Numbered from the stretch's first letter, positions 25,357 to 36,014 are shown. The stretch is 64,000 bases of DNA from Nonomuraea sediminis (GCF_018531495.1 NZ_JAHDTI010000001.1:930001-994000); one strand, 5' to 3'. Notes: a model not told the origin generated them from the sequence alone. Program-made: numbers and translations.

Positions 25357-26645
25357 AGGTTGCGGTTGAAGCGGAACAGGTTGGCCGGGTCGTGGGTGGC
25401 CTTCAGCTCGAGCAGCCGGTCGCGGGTCTCCGGCGCGTAACCGGAGCGCGGGTCGGCCACGCCCTGCCCGTAGACGAAGGTCATGGCCTGGCCCAGCGTC
25501 CACGGCGCGAGCGCCTGCCGGATCTCGGCCTGCCTGGCGACGTCCAGCGTGATCACCCGCACCGCGTACCCGGCGTCCCTGTGGTCGACGGCGATCTCGC
25601 CCTTGCCGCGCTCGCGCAGCTCGCCGCCCAGGTGGCGGATGTCCAGCACGCACGGCTCGGCCAGCGGCAGCAGCGTCTCCAGCGCCTCGGGGGTGAGCTC
25701 GCCGAGCAGCGCGTTGGTCGCCGCGTAAGGGTGCGGGAAGTCGGGGTCGCTGTGGATGGTGTGGCTCTCGGCGTACGGCATGGCCCGCAGGTCGTCCCTG
25801 ACCCGCTCGCCGACGGCACGCAGCGGCGCCACCAGGCGCTCCCCCTCCTCGGCGGGGCCCGCGTAGGCGATGCGGACGGAGGCCACGTAGCGTCCCCGCA
25901 GCGGCTCGGGCACCTGCGGGATGTCGGGGAAGCGCATGACCGTCACCGAGGAGGTCAGCTCGTAGGGCACCCCGGCGGCCGTCCAGGCCCGCCACGCCTC
26001 CACCGCCCGGTGCACGAGCGGCTCGCCGAAGACCAGCTGCCCGCCGTACACGTGCGTGATCGGGAACAGCTCCACCTCGAGCGCGGTCACCACTCCGAAG
26101 TTGCCGCCCGTGCCCAGCACGGCGCCGAACAGCTCGTCACCCGGCTCGAGCCGCCGCAGCCGCCCGTCGGCCGTCACGATCTCAATCGCGAGCACGTGCT
26201 CGGCCGCGTAGCCAACCCGCCGCGCCAGCAACCCGAACCCGCCTCCCAGCGTGTATCCCACCACGCCTACCGACGGTGACGACCCGTTCAACGGCGCGAG
26301 CCCGTGCGCGGTGGCCGCCTCGATCAGGGCGCCCGCCCGCACGCCTGCGGCCACCCTGGCCGTCCTGGCCTCCGGGTCGACGCTCACCTCGGTCATCCTG
26401 CGGGTGCTGATCAGCACGCCGCCGTCGGCCGCGGCCGACAGGCCGTGCCCGGTGGCCTGCACCGCCACCGGCGATCCCGTGGCGGCGGCGTACTCGACCG
26501 CCAGCCGTACGTCCTCGGCGGAGGCGGCGCCCACGACCAGGGCGGGCCTGTGCGCGTAGGCGGCCTGGAACCCGGAGACCTCCTCGTCGTAGCCGGCGTC
26601 GCCGGGACGGAAGATCGGACCCTCGAAAGCTGGAATCTGAGTCAT
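25341..26645 (-). CDS. FAD-binding oxidoreductase (PCMH/BBE type)
   Basis: A 434-residue flavoprotein with an N-terminal PCMH FAD domain and a C-terminal berberine-bridge-enzyme-like tail. LVVGAASAEDVRLAVEYAA and VQATGHGLS mark the first part; the His of TGHG is where many relatives attach FAD covalently. The second covalent site Cys is not present in SVGVVGYTLGGGFG. The end reads DPANLFRFNRNLQ, the usual BBE signature. It oxidises an alcohol or sugar-like substrate, not identifiable here. The ATG at 26645 is the likely start; upstream ATGs at 26657 and 26699 are in frame. Confidence 0.85.
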   Translation of the reverse strand: MTQIPAFEGPIFRPGDAGYDEEVSGFQAAYAHRPALVVGAASAEDVRLAVEYAAATGSPVAVQATGHGLSAAADGGVLISTRRMTEVSVDPEARTARVAAGVRAGALIEAATAHGLAPLNGSSPSVGVVGYTLGGGFGLLARRVGYAAEHVLAIEIVTADGRLRRLEPGDELFGAVLGTGGNFGVVTALEVELFPITHVYGGQLVFGEPLVHRAVEAWRAWTAAGVPYELTSSVTVMRFPDIPQVPEPLRGRYVASVRIAYAGPAEEGERLVAPLRAVGERVRDDLRAMPYAESHTIHSDPDFPHPYAATNALLGELTPEALETLLPLAEPCVLDIRHLGGELRERGKGEIAVDHRDAGYAVRVITLDVARQAEIRQALAPWTLGQAMTFVYGQGVADPRSGYAPETRDRLLELKATHDPANLFRFNRNLQAGN

Positions 26646-26715
26646 AGATCCCAGCATGCCCAGAAGGCGACCCATAAGTCCAAGACCTAGTTCGTCCACG
26701 AGCCAGAAGCGACGC

Positions 26716-27606
26716 TTATGGAGCGAGCGCCTCCAGAGCCTCCTCCGCGCGGCGCATGGCCTCCTTGCCGTCCATCGTGACGATCTCGGGGTCGAAGTTG
26801 AGGTCGTGGAAGACGTCGGTCACGCCCTGCTCGGCCAGGGCCTCGACGTCCGCCCTGATCTCCTTGTAGGAGCCGGTCAGCGGGGGCCTGTCCGGGTCGC
26901 CCGCCGGTCGTACGCGGGTGACGCCGCGGCAGACGAAGCGGAAGCCCGAGGGGTCACGCCCGGCCTCCCGGGCCGCCTCCTTTACAATGTAGATTCTTTC
27001 GGCGATGCCGGTCAGGTCCTCGCGGCTGGCGCTCACCCAGCCGTCGCCGATCCGCCCCGCCCGCCGCAGCGCGCGCTCGTCCATGCCGCCGAGCAGGATC
27101 GGCGGGGGCGAGTCCGGCCTGGGGTCCTGGTGGGAGGGCGGGATCTGGTAGAAGTCGCCCTGGTGCTCGACCACGTCCTGGCTCCAGCACTCGCGCAGCA
27201 CCTCGACGAACTCCTCGGCGCGGCGCCCCCTGCGCTCGAACCCCACGCCCGCCGCCTCGAACTCCTCCGGCAGCCAGCCGAGCCCCACCCCGGCCGTCAG
27301 CCTGCCGCCGGAGACGATCTGCAGCGAGGCCAGCTGCTTGGCCAGCACGACCGGCTGCACGAAGGCGTTGACCACGGCGAGGCCGAGCCTGATCGTGCCG
27401 GTGATGCCGGCCACGTACGACAGCGTCACCAGCGGATCGTGGACGCTGCGGTAGGTCGGGCCCATCGGGTGGCCGACCGGGTAGAGCACCCGCTGGAAGG
27501 TCCAGAGTTCCGAATAGCCGAGTTCCTCGGCCCGCACGGCGACCCGGCGCATGTTCTCCGGCGTGGCCCACGGCCCTGACTGCGGTACGGCGAAGCCCAC
27601 TCTCAT
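26716..27606 (-). CDS. LLM-class F420-dependent oxidoreductase
   Basis: A 296-residue luciferase-like TIM-barrel protein. MRVGFAVPQSGPWATPENM, AEELGYSELWTFQR, GRLTAGVGLGWLPEEFEAAG and PILLGGMDERALRRAGRIGDGW are classic for actinobacterial F420-using members, including the family described as TIGR03619-like. It transfers hydride between F420 and an unknown substrate. AGGGG lies a few bases before the ATG. It is divergent from the phosphotransferase gene by 18 bases. Confidence 0.87.
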   Translation of the reverse strand: MRVGFAVPQSGPWATPENMRRVAVRAEELGYSELWTFQRVLYPVGHPMGPTYRSVHDPLVTLSYVAGITGTIRLGLAVVNAFVQPVVLAKQLASLQIVSGGRLTAGVGLGWLPEEFEAAGVGFERRGRRAEEFVEVLRECWSQDVVEHQGDFYQIPPSHQDPRPDSPPPILLGGMDERALRRAGRIGDGWVSASREDLTGIAERIYIVKEAAREAGRDPSGFRFVCRGVTRVRPAGDPDRPPLTGSYKEIRADVEALAEQGVTDVFHDLNFDPEIVTMDGKEAMRRAEEALEALAP

Positions 27607-27624
27607 GGCCCCTAGTCTGTACCA

Positions 27625-28476
27625 GTGACACTCCAGGACGAGCTGGCGGGGGTTGCCGCCGCCCACGGCGGTTCCGGGCCTCCCGCCTTACACCCCACCA
27701 GGACCGACGTGCTGGTGGTGCGCAGGGGCGAGGTCGTGGTCAAAGCCCACTCGGTGCGCGACGACCCGGTCGCGCTCGGCGTCCGGCTGCGGGCCGCCGC
27801 CTCGGCGGCGCTGCACGGGCTGATGCTGGCGCCGCTGCGCCAGGAGGTGCTCACGGTCCAGGGCCGCGCCGTCACCGTGTGGCCGGCCGGCACACCCGTC
27901 TCGCACGACGACCCAGGCTCGGCTCCCTGGGAGGAGGGCGCGCGCCTGCTCGCCATGCTGCACGCCGTACCGCTGACCCCGCTGCCCGAGCTGCCCGCAG
28001 CGGGAGGTCCCGCGCGGGCGGCGCGCGCGGTGCGGCGCATGACCGGCGACGGCGCCGTCGAGCGGCTGGTACGGCGGGCCTTCACCGACCTGCCGCAACC
28101 CGGAGCGGCACCGGGGCTGCTGACCCACGGCGACTGGCACCTGGGCCAGCTCGTCCACCGCGACAGGTGGCTGCTGATCGACGTGGACGACCTGGGCGTC
28201 GGCGACCCCGCCTGGGATCTGGCCAGGCCGGCCGCCTGGTACGCGGCGGGCCTGCTCGAGCCGGAGGTGTGGGAACGCTTCCTGGGCGCCTACCTGGCCT
28301 CGGGAGGGCCGGCGCTGGGGGCGGGCGACCCGTGGGCGCGGTTGGACGTGCCCGCCAGGGCGCTGACCGTCCAGCTGGCCGCGGTGGCCGTGGTCAACGC
28401 GGAGCGTGAGGGCCGGGAACTGGACGAGGTGGAGCATTCGTTGGTCGAAGCGTGCGACAGAATCGTCAGAACCTGA
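27625..28476 (+). CDS. Aminoglycoside phosphotransferase-like kinase
   Basis: A 283-residue APH/choline-kinase-fold protein. The catalytic loop is LLTHGDWHLGQLVH (about 165-178), and the metal-binding Asp is in LIDVDDLGVGDPAWDLARP (about 188-206). The N-lobe is short and has VVVKAHS as the likely ATP-binding lysine strand. Most such chromosomal proteins phosphorylate unknown small molecules rather than antibiotics. The start is GTG at 27625 without a strong ribosome site. Confidence 0.82.
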   Translation: MTLQDELAGVAAAHGGSGPPALHPTRTDVLVVRRGEVVVKAHSVRDDPVALGVRLRAAASAALHGLMLAPLRQEVLTVQGRAVTVWPAGTPVSHDDPGSAPWEEGARLLAMLHAVPLTPLPELPAAGGPARAARAVRRMTGDGAVERLVRRAFTDLPQPGAAPGLLTHGDWHLGQLVHRDRWLLIDVDDLGVGDPAWDLARPAAWYAAGLLEPEVWERFLGAYLASGGPALGAGDPWARLDVPARALTVQLAAVAVVNAEREGRELDEVEHSLVEACDRIVRT

Positions 28477-28508
28477 CGATGAACCCTTACCGCTAGGAGA
28501 CCGAGCAG

Positions 28509-28772
28509 ATGCAGTGCCCCAAGTGCCGCGGCAACATGCGCACCTACGAGCGCAACGGCGTCCACATCGAGCAGTGCGACAACTGCCGCGGGATCTTCCT
28601 TGACTACGGCGAGCTGGAGACGCTCTCGTCGATGGAGTCGCAGTGGCACGGCGGCCCGCCGCCCGCGCCGCGCGGACCGTCCTGGGGCGCGCCGCACCAC
28701 GGCGGCCACCACGGTGGCCACTACGGCCGTCACCACCAGCGCAGCTGGATCGGGATGCTGTTCTCGAGCTGA
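28509..28772 (+). CDS. TFIIB-type zinc-ribbon protein
   Basis: An 87-residue protein with CPKC (3-6) and CDNC (24-27), the four cysteines of the zf-TFIIB family, followed by GIFLDYGELETL, the conserved helix start. The C-terminal half is rich in Gly and His (HHGGHHGGHYGRHHQ) and could bind metal. AGGAG lies eight bases before the ATG. It is 32 bases downstream of the phosphotransferase gene. Function of this family is unknown. Confidence 0.85.
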   Translation: MQCPKCRGNMRTYERNGVHIEQCDNCRGIFLDYGELETLSSMESQWHGGPPPAPRGPSWGAPHHGGHHGGHYGRHHQRSWIGMLFSS

Positions 28773-28808
28773 TGTCCCAGGCGAGGGCCCGCGCCGCGGG
28801 CCCTCGGC

Positions 28809-29828
28809 TCACTTGGGGAAGGAGTCGGGGTCGACGTCGTCGGTCTTGGCGTTGCCCCCGGTGATGGCGTGCAGCGTGACCGTCCAGTCGTGCCAGCGGA
28901 TCTGCGTGGCCGTGTAGGTGGTCTTGAACTTCACCGACTCCTGGAAGCGCTCGTAGCTGCACCGCCGGGTGAAGGAGCGCGCCTTGCCGTCCCAGTCGAC
29001 GCCGTGCGTGAAGAAGATCTTGTACGTGCCGTCGCGCACGCCCCTGACCTTGAACTTGGACCTCTTGCGCACGTAGACGGTGAAGGCCTTGCTGCCGCCG
29101 CGTATCAGCGTGACGACCGCGTCCCTGGTGGCGCCGTTGTCGATCTCCAGGAAGCTGCGGCCGGTCAGGCTGTCGCGCTTGATGAACGCGCCGTTGCTCA
29201 GCCGCCTGTTCTGCTTGGCGCCCGCTTTCACGGTCACCACGTCGGCCGGGTAGTCCCCCGCGCCCTGCAGCGCCTGCCCGGCGGTGTCGAGCGTCTTCAG
29301 CGGGGCGCCGAGGTCGCTGAGCACGGCCGCGGAGGTGCACAGGTCGCGCCCGCTCACCTTGCCCGCGGTGGAGCCGAGCTCGCTGGCCAGGTCGCGCAGG
29401 CCCGCCACGTAGCTGTCGTGCTGGGCGCGGATCTCGGCCGGCGGCGTCACGGCCGACAGCGCGTCGGCGGCCTCGTTCAGCGCCGTCTCGGCACGTTCCA
29501 CGTTCTGGTTGAGCGACTTGGGGGTGCGCGCGCCGGCCATCGCGTTGATCGCGGCGAGCACGGTCTTGCGCCTGCTGTCGAGCTCGCCGCGGTACGCCTC
29601 GGCGGTCAGCGGGCTGGCGCTCGGGCTGGCCGCGGGCTCGCTTCCCGCCGGTGCCGAGGCCGCCGGGCTCGCGCCCGCGCCGGCGATGCCGCTGGCGGTC
29701 GGCTCGCCGCCGACCGGGCCGAGCTGCGGAGAGGTGCAGCCGGCGAGCGTCAGCGTCGCCAGGGCGAGGGTGCAGGAGATCAACCGGGGGGCAGCCACCT
29801 GCCACACTATCGCCCGGTTGATCCCCAC
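28809..29828 (-). CDS. Secreted lipoprotein, unknown
   Basis: A 339-residue exported lipoprotein with lipobox LAGC and the acylated Cys at residue 31. It is followed by a long Ala/Ser/Pro/Gly linker (about 32-72), a helical region (about 73-190, with RRKTVLAAINAM and ERAETALNEAADAL) and a C-terminal beta-rich domain (about 200-339) containing FLEIDNGATRDAVVTLIRGG and CSYERFQESVKF. The C-terminal domain resembles uncharacterised actinobacterial domains; function is unknown. The GTG at 29828 is the first start; a later GTG (residue 11) is possible. It lies seven bases downstream of the ABC-F gene on the same strand. Confidence 0.75.
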   Translation of the reverse strand: MGINRAIVWQVAAPRLISCTLALATLTLAGCTSPQLGPVGGEPTASGIAGAGASPAASAPAGSEPAASPSASPLTAEAYRGELDSRRKTVLAAINAMAGARTPKSLNQNVERAETALNEAADALSAVTPPAEIRAQHDSYVAGLRDLASELGSTAGKVSGRDLCTSAAVLSDLGAPLKTLDTAGQALQGAGDYPADVVTVKAGAKQNRRLSNGAFIKRDSLTGRSFLEIDNGATRDAVVTLIRGGSKAFTVYVRKRSKFKVRGVRDGTYKIFFTHGVDWDGKARSFTRRCSYERFQESVKFKTTYTATQIRWHDWTVTLHAITGGNAKTDDVDPDSFPK

Positions 29829-29835
29829 ACGTCAA

Positions 29836-31428
29836 TCATGATTCGGACACTCCGGCCTCCCTGTTCTGTTCGAGCCGGCGGGTGATCCCCAGCGTCTCCA
29901 GGAACGGCAGGTCGTGGCTGACCACGATCAGCGCGCCCCGGTAGGCCGACAGCGCCTGCGACAACTGGCGGACACTGGCCATGTCCAGGTTGTTGGTCGG
30001 CTCGTCGAGCAGGAGCAGCTGCGGAGGCGGCTCGGCCGACAGCAGCGCGGCCAGCGTGGCGCGGAACCGCTCCCCGCCCGACAGCGTCGCCACCGGCCGC
30101 AGCGCGCGGTCACCGCGGAACAGGAACTGCGCCAGGAGCCCGCGGACCTCGGTGACCGTGGCGCCCGGAGCGTGCGCGAGCACGTTGTCGACCACGCTCA
30201 GCGAGTCGTCAAGCAGGTCCAGCCGCTGCGGCAGGTACCTGACGGGCACGTTGGCGCCGTGCTCCAGGATCCGCCGCAGCAGCGTGGTCTTGCCCGAGCC
30301 GTTGCGCCCGAGCAGCGCGATCCGCTCGGGGCCCTGGATGACCAGGCGCTCCAGCGGGTGCGTCCCCGCCTCGGGTTCGCCGGCCGCACCGGGATCGAGG
30401 GGCAGGTCCAGGACCACGCGGCCGGCCGGGACCGCGGTGCCGGGCAGCTCGATGCGGATCTCCGCGTCGTCGCGCACGGCCTGCTCGGCCTCGGTCAGCC
30501 TGTCACGGGCCTCCCCCAGCTTCTCGATGTGCATGTTGCGGTGCTTGCCCGCCGCGACCTGGGCCTGCCGTTTCCGCTCCTGCATGATGATCTTCGGCTC
30601 GCGCTTGTCGGCGTACATCTTCTTGCCGTAGCGCTGCCTCCTGTCCAGCTTGGTCCTGGCCTCTACCAGTTCGCGTTGCTGGCGTTTGACGTCGGCCTCC
30701 GCCACGCGGACCATGCGCTCGGCGGCCTCCTGCTCGGCGGCCAGTTGCTCCTCGTAGGCCTCGAGGTTGCCGCCGTACATGCGGACCGTGCCCTCGCGCA
30801 GGTCGGCGACCTGGTCGACGAGCTCGAGCAGCGCCCGGTCGTGGCTGACGATCACCATCACCCCCGGCCAGGCCTGCACCGCGGCGTACAGCCTGCGGCG
30901 CGCGTCCAGGTCGAGGTTGTTGGTGGGCTCGTCGAGCAGCAGCACGTCGGGCCTGGCCAGCAGCTTGGCGACCAGCCCCACCAGCACCACCTCCCCGCCC
31001 GACAGCGTGGCGACGGTCCTGTCGAGGCCGACGTGATCGAGCCCGAGCCGGTCGAGCTCGGCCCGCGCCCGCTCCTCGACGTCCCAGTCGTCGCCGATGA
31101 CCGTGAAGTGCTCCTCGGCGACGTCGCCGCTCTCGACGGCGTGCAGCGCCCGCCGCTTGTCGCTGATGCCCAGCAGGTCGCAGACCGTGTGGGCGGCGGC
31201 GAGCGGCAGGTTCTGTGGCAGGTGGCCGACCTCGCCCGCGACGCTCACGGACCCCGACTGGCGCCTGAGCTCGCCGGCGATGATCCGCAGCAGCGTGGAC
31301 TTGCCCGACCCGTTCGTCCCGATCAGCCCGGTACGGCCGGCCGGGAAGGCGGCGTCGAGGTCCTTGAGCACAGGGGTGCCGTCGGCCCAGGCGAACGAGA
31401 CATCGTCTACGACGATAGAAAAAGACAT
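29836..31428 (-). CDS. ABC-F family ATPase (ribosome protection or translation factor)
   Basis: A 530-residue protein with two ABC ATPase domains and no membrane part. Walker A sites are GTNGSGKST (about 37-45) and GRNGSGKTT; signatures are LSGGEVVLV and LSGGERFRA; both have LLLDEPTNNLD. The inter-domain linker (about 200-290) is long and charged (KRQQRELVEARTKLDRRQRYG in part), as in ABC-F proteins that enter the ribosomal E site and dislodge antibiotics. GGGAG lies eight bases before the ATG at 31428. The AT-rich leader with short open frames upstream favours an antibiotic-induced gene, but the drug class cannot be told. Confidence 0.88.
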   Translation of the reverse strand: MSFSIVVDDVSFAWADGTPVLKDLDAAFPAGRTGLIGTNGSGKSTLLRIIAGELRRQSGSVSVAGEVGHLPQNLPLAAAHTVCDLLGISDKRRALHAVESGDVAEEHFTVIGDDWDVEERARAELDRLGLDHVGLDRTVATLSGGEVVLVGLVAKLLARPDVLLLDEPTNNLDLDARRRLYAAVQAWPGVMVIVSHDRALLELVDQVADLREGTVRMYGGNLEAYEEQLAAEQEAAERMVRVAEADVKRQQRELVEARTKLDRRQRYGKKMYADKREPKIIMQERKRQAQVAAGKHRNMHIEKLGEARDRLTEAEQAVRDDAEIRIELPGTAVPAGRVVLDLPLDPGAAGEPEAGTHPLERLVIQGPERIALLGRNGSGKTTLLRRILEHGANVPVRYLPQRLDLLDDSLSVVDNVLAHAPGATVTEVRGLLAQFLFRGDRALRPVATLSGGERFRATLAALLSAEPPPQLLLLDEPTNNLDMASVRQLSQALSAYRGALIVVSHDLPFLETLGITRRLEQNREAGVSES

Positions 31429-31537
31429 AAGGCGGTCTCCCATCACAAAAATCGAAATTTCGTGACTTAGCGGGAAACACCGCACGACGCACGCGAAGCG
31501 TGAGGCATGTACCGAGGTCCGAGTGCGCCGATGTCAC
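31429..31537 (-). promoter_or_regulatory. Putative attenuation leader of the ABC-F gene
   Basis: Upstream of the ABC-F ATG the minus strand holds a GTG-initiated frame from 31537 that encodes LTLRVRRAV, a short ATG frame at 31508-31467, a small hairpin (CACGC-GAA-GCGTG at 31490-31502) and an AT-rich palindrome CGAAATTTCG (31453-31462) followed by a run of five T. This arrangement resembles leaders in which a drug-stalled ribosome lifts premature termination. The RVRR segment matches the +X+ type motif at which macrolide-bound ribosomes stall. Confidence 0.45.
31467..31508 (-). CDS. Possible 13-codon leader peptide
   Basis: ATG at 31506-31508 opens a 13-codon frame (MPHASRASCGVSR) closed by TAA at 31467-31469, 38 bases before the ABC-F start. 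It is the only short closed frame in the leader. It competes with the GTG frame from 31537, which encodes LTLRVRRAV but has no nearby stop. No clear ribosome site precedes it, so this is tentative. Confidence 0.3.
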   Translation of the reverse strand: MPHASRASCGVSR

Positions 31538-31629
31538 AAAGACGGCGCGGTGCCCGCGACCTCAGTTCCTCACGTCAACTGCCCCCAGGGCTCGGCGATA
31601 CGACGTCGAAAACGGTACTCGACCCAAGA

Positions 31630-32151
31630 TTATCCGGCAACCCCTCGCGCTCGATGCGCCGCCACGTTGACCCGGTTGGCGCAGTTCAGCGAGCAGAACC
31701 GGCGCCTGCCGTTGCGCGAGGTGTCCACGTACACGGTCTCGCATCCGGGCCGGTCGCAGCGGCCGAGCCGCTTGCCGTCGGAGAAGGAGATGGCCATGGC
31801 CAGCCCGCCCGCCGTGGTGTCCTTGGCCCTGGCCACGATGTCGGCGTCGATGGAGAAGAAGTGCAGGTGGGGTTCCTTGCCGTCGTGGGCGCTGACGTAG
31901 GGCTTGGAGGCGGTGACGTCGAGCAGGTCGTTGATCAGCTGGATCTGCCTGTCCTGGTCGAGTTCGCCGAAGACGGGATCCAGCCGGCGGGCCCAGTCAC
32001 GCAGCACCTCGGCCTGGGCGGGGGTGCAGGCCGGGCGGAGCATGCCGTTGGCCGACAGCACGGGCTCCAGGCTCTCGGGGCTGAAGTCGGTCAGGTTGAC
32101 CAGCGCCGCCGCGAGGGCCGCCCCGTTGCCGCCGTAAGCGTTGAAATGCAC
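31630..32151 (-). CDS. CGNR zinc-finger regulator (ABATE domain)
   Basis: A 173-residue protein with an N-terminal ABATE-like helical ligand domain and a C-terminal zinc finger. The finger is CDRPGCETVYVDTSRNGRRR and FCSLNCANRVNVAAHRAR, where CANR replaces the usual CGNR. Such proteins are stress-linked transcription regulators in actinobacteria. MHFNAYGGNGAALAAALVN opens the ABATE domain. It is divergent by 25 bases from a possible microprotein gene, so control of both from the same gap is likely. Confidence 0.85.
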   Translation of the reverse strand: MHFNAYGGNGAALAAALVNLTDFSPESLEPVLSANGMLRPACTPAQAEVLRDWARRLDPVFGELDQDRQIQLINDLLDVTASKPYVSAHDGKEPHLHFFSIDADIVARAKDTTAGGLAMAISFSDGKRLGRCDRPGCETVYVDTSRNGRRRFCSLNCANRVNVAAHRARGVAG

Positions 32152-32176
32152 AAGGCCATTACATCAGGCTTGAGTC

Positions 32177-32335
32177 ATGCACTCCAGACCTCCTCACGAG
32201 ACCACCCTCGTCTCCTCGCATCCCACCTCCGACGGCCTGGTGTCCTACCTGCGCTGCGAGTGCGGGGCGTGGGAGGTGCGCACGTCCACGATGGTCGTGA
32301 GCACCTCCCCGCGCCCTAGCGCAGCTTCGCGATGA
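32177..32335 (+). CDS. Possible microprotein with CxCG motif
   Basis: A 52-codon frame from ATG 32177 to TGA 32333-32335. The central part SSHPTSDGLVSYLRCECGAW carries a CECG pair and looks like a folded metal- or strand-type motif seen in short actinobacterial proteins. It is divergent from the CGNR regulator and its last 20 bases overlap the end of the amine oxidase gene. The ribosome site is weak (CAGGCTTGAGTC). Real but unproven. Confidence 0.5.
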   Translation: MHSRPPHETTLVSSHPTSDGLVSYLRCECGAWEVRTSTMVVSTSPRPSAASR

Positions 32336-33959
32336 CCTCGTTGGCGGCCCGCTCGCCCTCCACGGCTCCGCCGTTCATGTAGCCCTGGAAGTCGTAGGAG
32401 GTGTGCTCGCCCGCGATGTGCACGTTGCCCTGGGCGACGCCCTCGTAGCCGGCGTAGCGGTGCAGGTAGCCGACGGGCCAGTAGGAGTAGGCGCCCAGCG
32501 AGTAGGGGTTCTTGTGCCAGGCCGACAGCTGGGCGCGGCCGTTCCACTGGGCCTTGGTGCCGGGGAAGACCTTCTCGACGCCGGTGAGGACGTTGCCCAC
32601 CAGGGTGCGGACGTAGGGGTCGGAGTCGGTGGAGAACGGCCCCGCCGGGTTGAGCGCCTTGGCCAGGCTGCCGCCGCCGTACTGGAGGAGGATGCCGGTC
32701 GACCCCGGCTGGCACTTGGTGGTGTCCCACACCTGCTGCCAGGACTCGTCGGTGAAGCTGTCACCGGCCGAGATGCCGGGCCAGGGACCGGTGCCGACCC
32801 AAGGGCGAGTGTTGAACTGCATGTTGAGCTTGGTGCAGTAGCCCATCCGCGCGTCGCGCAGCAGGTTCGTCATCCGGGCGTCGAAGCCCGCCCTGGACAG
32901 GTCGAGCCCCTGCAGGATCGGCAGCGGCACGGTCAGGATCGTGTGGTCTGCCGTGACGGTCTTGGTGGTGCCGCCGTTGTCGAAGGTCAGCGTCTGCGTC
33001 CCGTCCGCGTTGGCCCGTACGGCCAGCAGCTTCCAGCCCATCTGGATGCTCCCGGACGGCATCGTGGCGGCGATGGCGTTGGGCACCTGGTCGTTGCCGC
33101 CGACGACGTGGTAGCGCTCGTTCGACAGCCCCCAGACGTTGAAGTGGCCGGGGTTGGGCTGGAAGCCGAGCAGGAGCACGAGCGCCAGCGACGACTGATC
33201 CACGCTGTCGGCCCCGTACTCGACGTTGTAGGCCACGTCGAGGAACTGGCCCAGGGGCGAGGTGTGGCCGCCCGGCACCCGGGACTCGATCCAGTCGTAG
33301 AGGGACAGGTTGTCCAGCGCGATGCCCTCGGGGGTGGCGCTGTTCCACATGACGTCGCCGGCGCCGACCAGGTCGGCGTGGAGCTGCTGGTAGATGTCCT
33401 TGAAGTCGGCATCGGCCTGGTCACGCGGGTAGTACTTCCCGTCGATCCGGAGGATCTCCTCCGCGCCGCTGGGCCCGGAGTGCACGAAGTCCACGACGGG
33501 CAGGTTGAACCGGCGGCACAGCTCCAGCATCTTCTTGTGACCGGTGTCGATCAGCTCGCCGCCGATCTCGGACGTCTGGCCGTTCAGCCAGATCGACCGC
33601 TGCGAGTACATCCGGCCGCCCACCCGCGACGGGTTGGCCTCGTAGACGGTCGGGTTGCCGCCCGCGTCGCGCAGCGTGAGCGCCGCCGTCAGCCCGGCGA
33701 TCCCGCCGCCCACGATGGCGATCCTGGCGGGCTTGATGGGCTTGGCCACCACGTCGGCGCGGGCCGGACGCGGGAGTGCGGCGGCGGCCGTGACGCCGAG
33801 GCCGAGCAGCGCGGCCCGCTTGAACAGCTCGCGGCGGCCGAGGCCGGTGGGGTCGGCGCGCAGGCCGCGCAGCTCCGCGACCGGCATGCCGAGCTTGGCG
33901 GCGTCGTGGTGCTCGGCGGCGAGGCGCTGCAGGGCGCGCAGTGAAGAGGTACGTGGCAT
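32316..33959 (-). CDS. Tat-exported flavin monoamine oxidase
   Basis: A 547-residue FAD amine oxidase. A twin-arginine signal lies after about 40 extra N-terminal residues: GRRELFKRAALLGLGVTAAAA then a RPARA cleavage region. The FAD Rossmann motif is IAIVGGGIAGLTAAL, followed by YEANPSRVGGRM, typical for monoamine oxidase and L-amino-acid oxidase proteins. The C-terminal HIAGEHTSYDFQGYMNGG binds FAD. It would be folded in the cytoplasm and exported, then deaminate an amine or amino acid outside, giving hydrogen peroxide. I chose the ATG at 33959 with GGAAAGGG upstream. Confidence 0.9.
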   Translation of the reverse strand: MPRTSSLRALQRLAAEHHDAAKLGMPVAELRGLRADPTGLGRRELFKRAALLGLGVTAAAALPRPARADVVAKPIKPARIAIVGGGIAGLTAALTLRDAGGNPTVYEANPSRVGGRMYSQRSIWLNGQTSEIGGELIDTGHKKMLELCRRFNLPVVDFVHSGPSGAEEILRIDGKYYPRDQADADFKDIYQQLHADLVGAGDVMWNSATPEGIALDNLSLYDWIESRVPGGHTSPLGQFLDVAYNVEYGADSVDQSSLALVLLLGFQPNPGHFNVWGLSNERYHVVGGNDQVPNAIAATMPSGSIQMGWKLLAVRANADGTQTLTFDNGGTTKTVTADHTILTVPLPILQGLDLSRAGFDARMTNLLRDARMGYCTKLNMQFNTRPWVGTGPWPGISAGDSFTDESWQQVWDTTKCQPGSTGILLQYGGGSLAKALNPAGPFSTDSDPYVRTLVGNVLTGVEKVFPGTKAQWNGRAQLSAWHKNPYSLGAYSYWPVGYLHRYAGYEGVAQGNVHIAGEHTSYDFQGYMNGGAVEGERAANEVIAKLR

Positions 33960-34107
33960 GGGGGGTGCCCTTTCCTGCTCGATTTTCCCAACAGCTTGAA
34001 GATCGGCGGCAGGCATCGGAAGTCGGCAGGGCGTAACCGATCGGGACCATCGACTGACACTGTGCGTTCGCCTATGGTCGGCAGATCACCCCCTTCAGGA
34101 GGTCAGG

Positions 34108-35859
<1,752 letters not shown>

Positions 35860-35869
35860 CAGCCAGGCT

Positions 35870-36010
35870 GTACGGCGGGCCAGGAGAACCGTGGTGCCCG
35901 GATCACGCATCGCCGTGACAGCGAGCAAGCGTCCCCGACTCGCCGGAAGCGCCGCCCGCGGGCCCTCAGCCGAAGTACGGCGGGCGGCCGGTGGCGGCCG
36001 CCCGCCGTAC
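35870..36010 (+). repeat. Dispersed GTACGGCG element, copy C, with terminator hairpin
   Basis: The best-formed copy. It opens with GTACGGCGGGCCAGGAG at 35870 and ends with a hairpin of perfect 15-base arms, GTACGGCGGGCGGCC (35975-35989) and GGCCGCCCGCCGTAC (35996-36010), around a six-base loop. It lies between the convergent acyl-CoA synthetase and acyltransferase genes, so the hairpin can end transcription from both sides. Much of the body matches copy B read in reverse. Confidence 0.8.
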
Positions 36011-36014
36011 AAGA

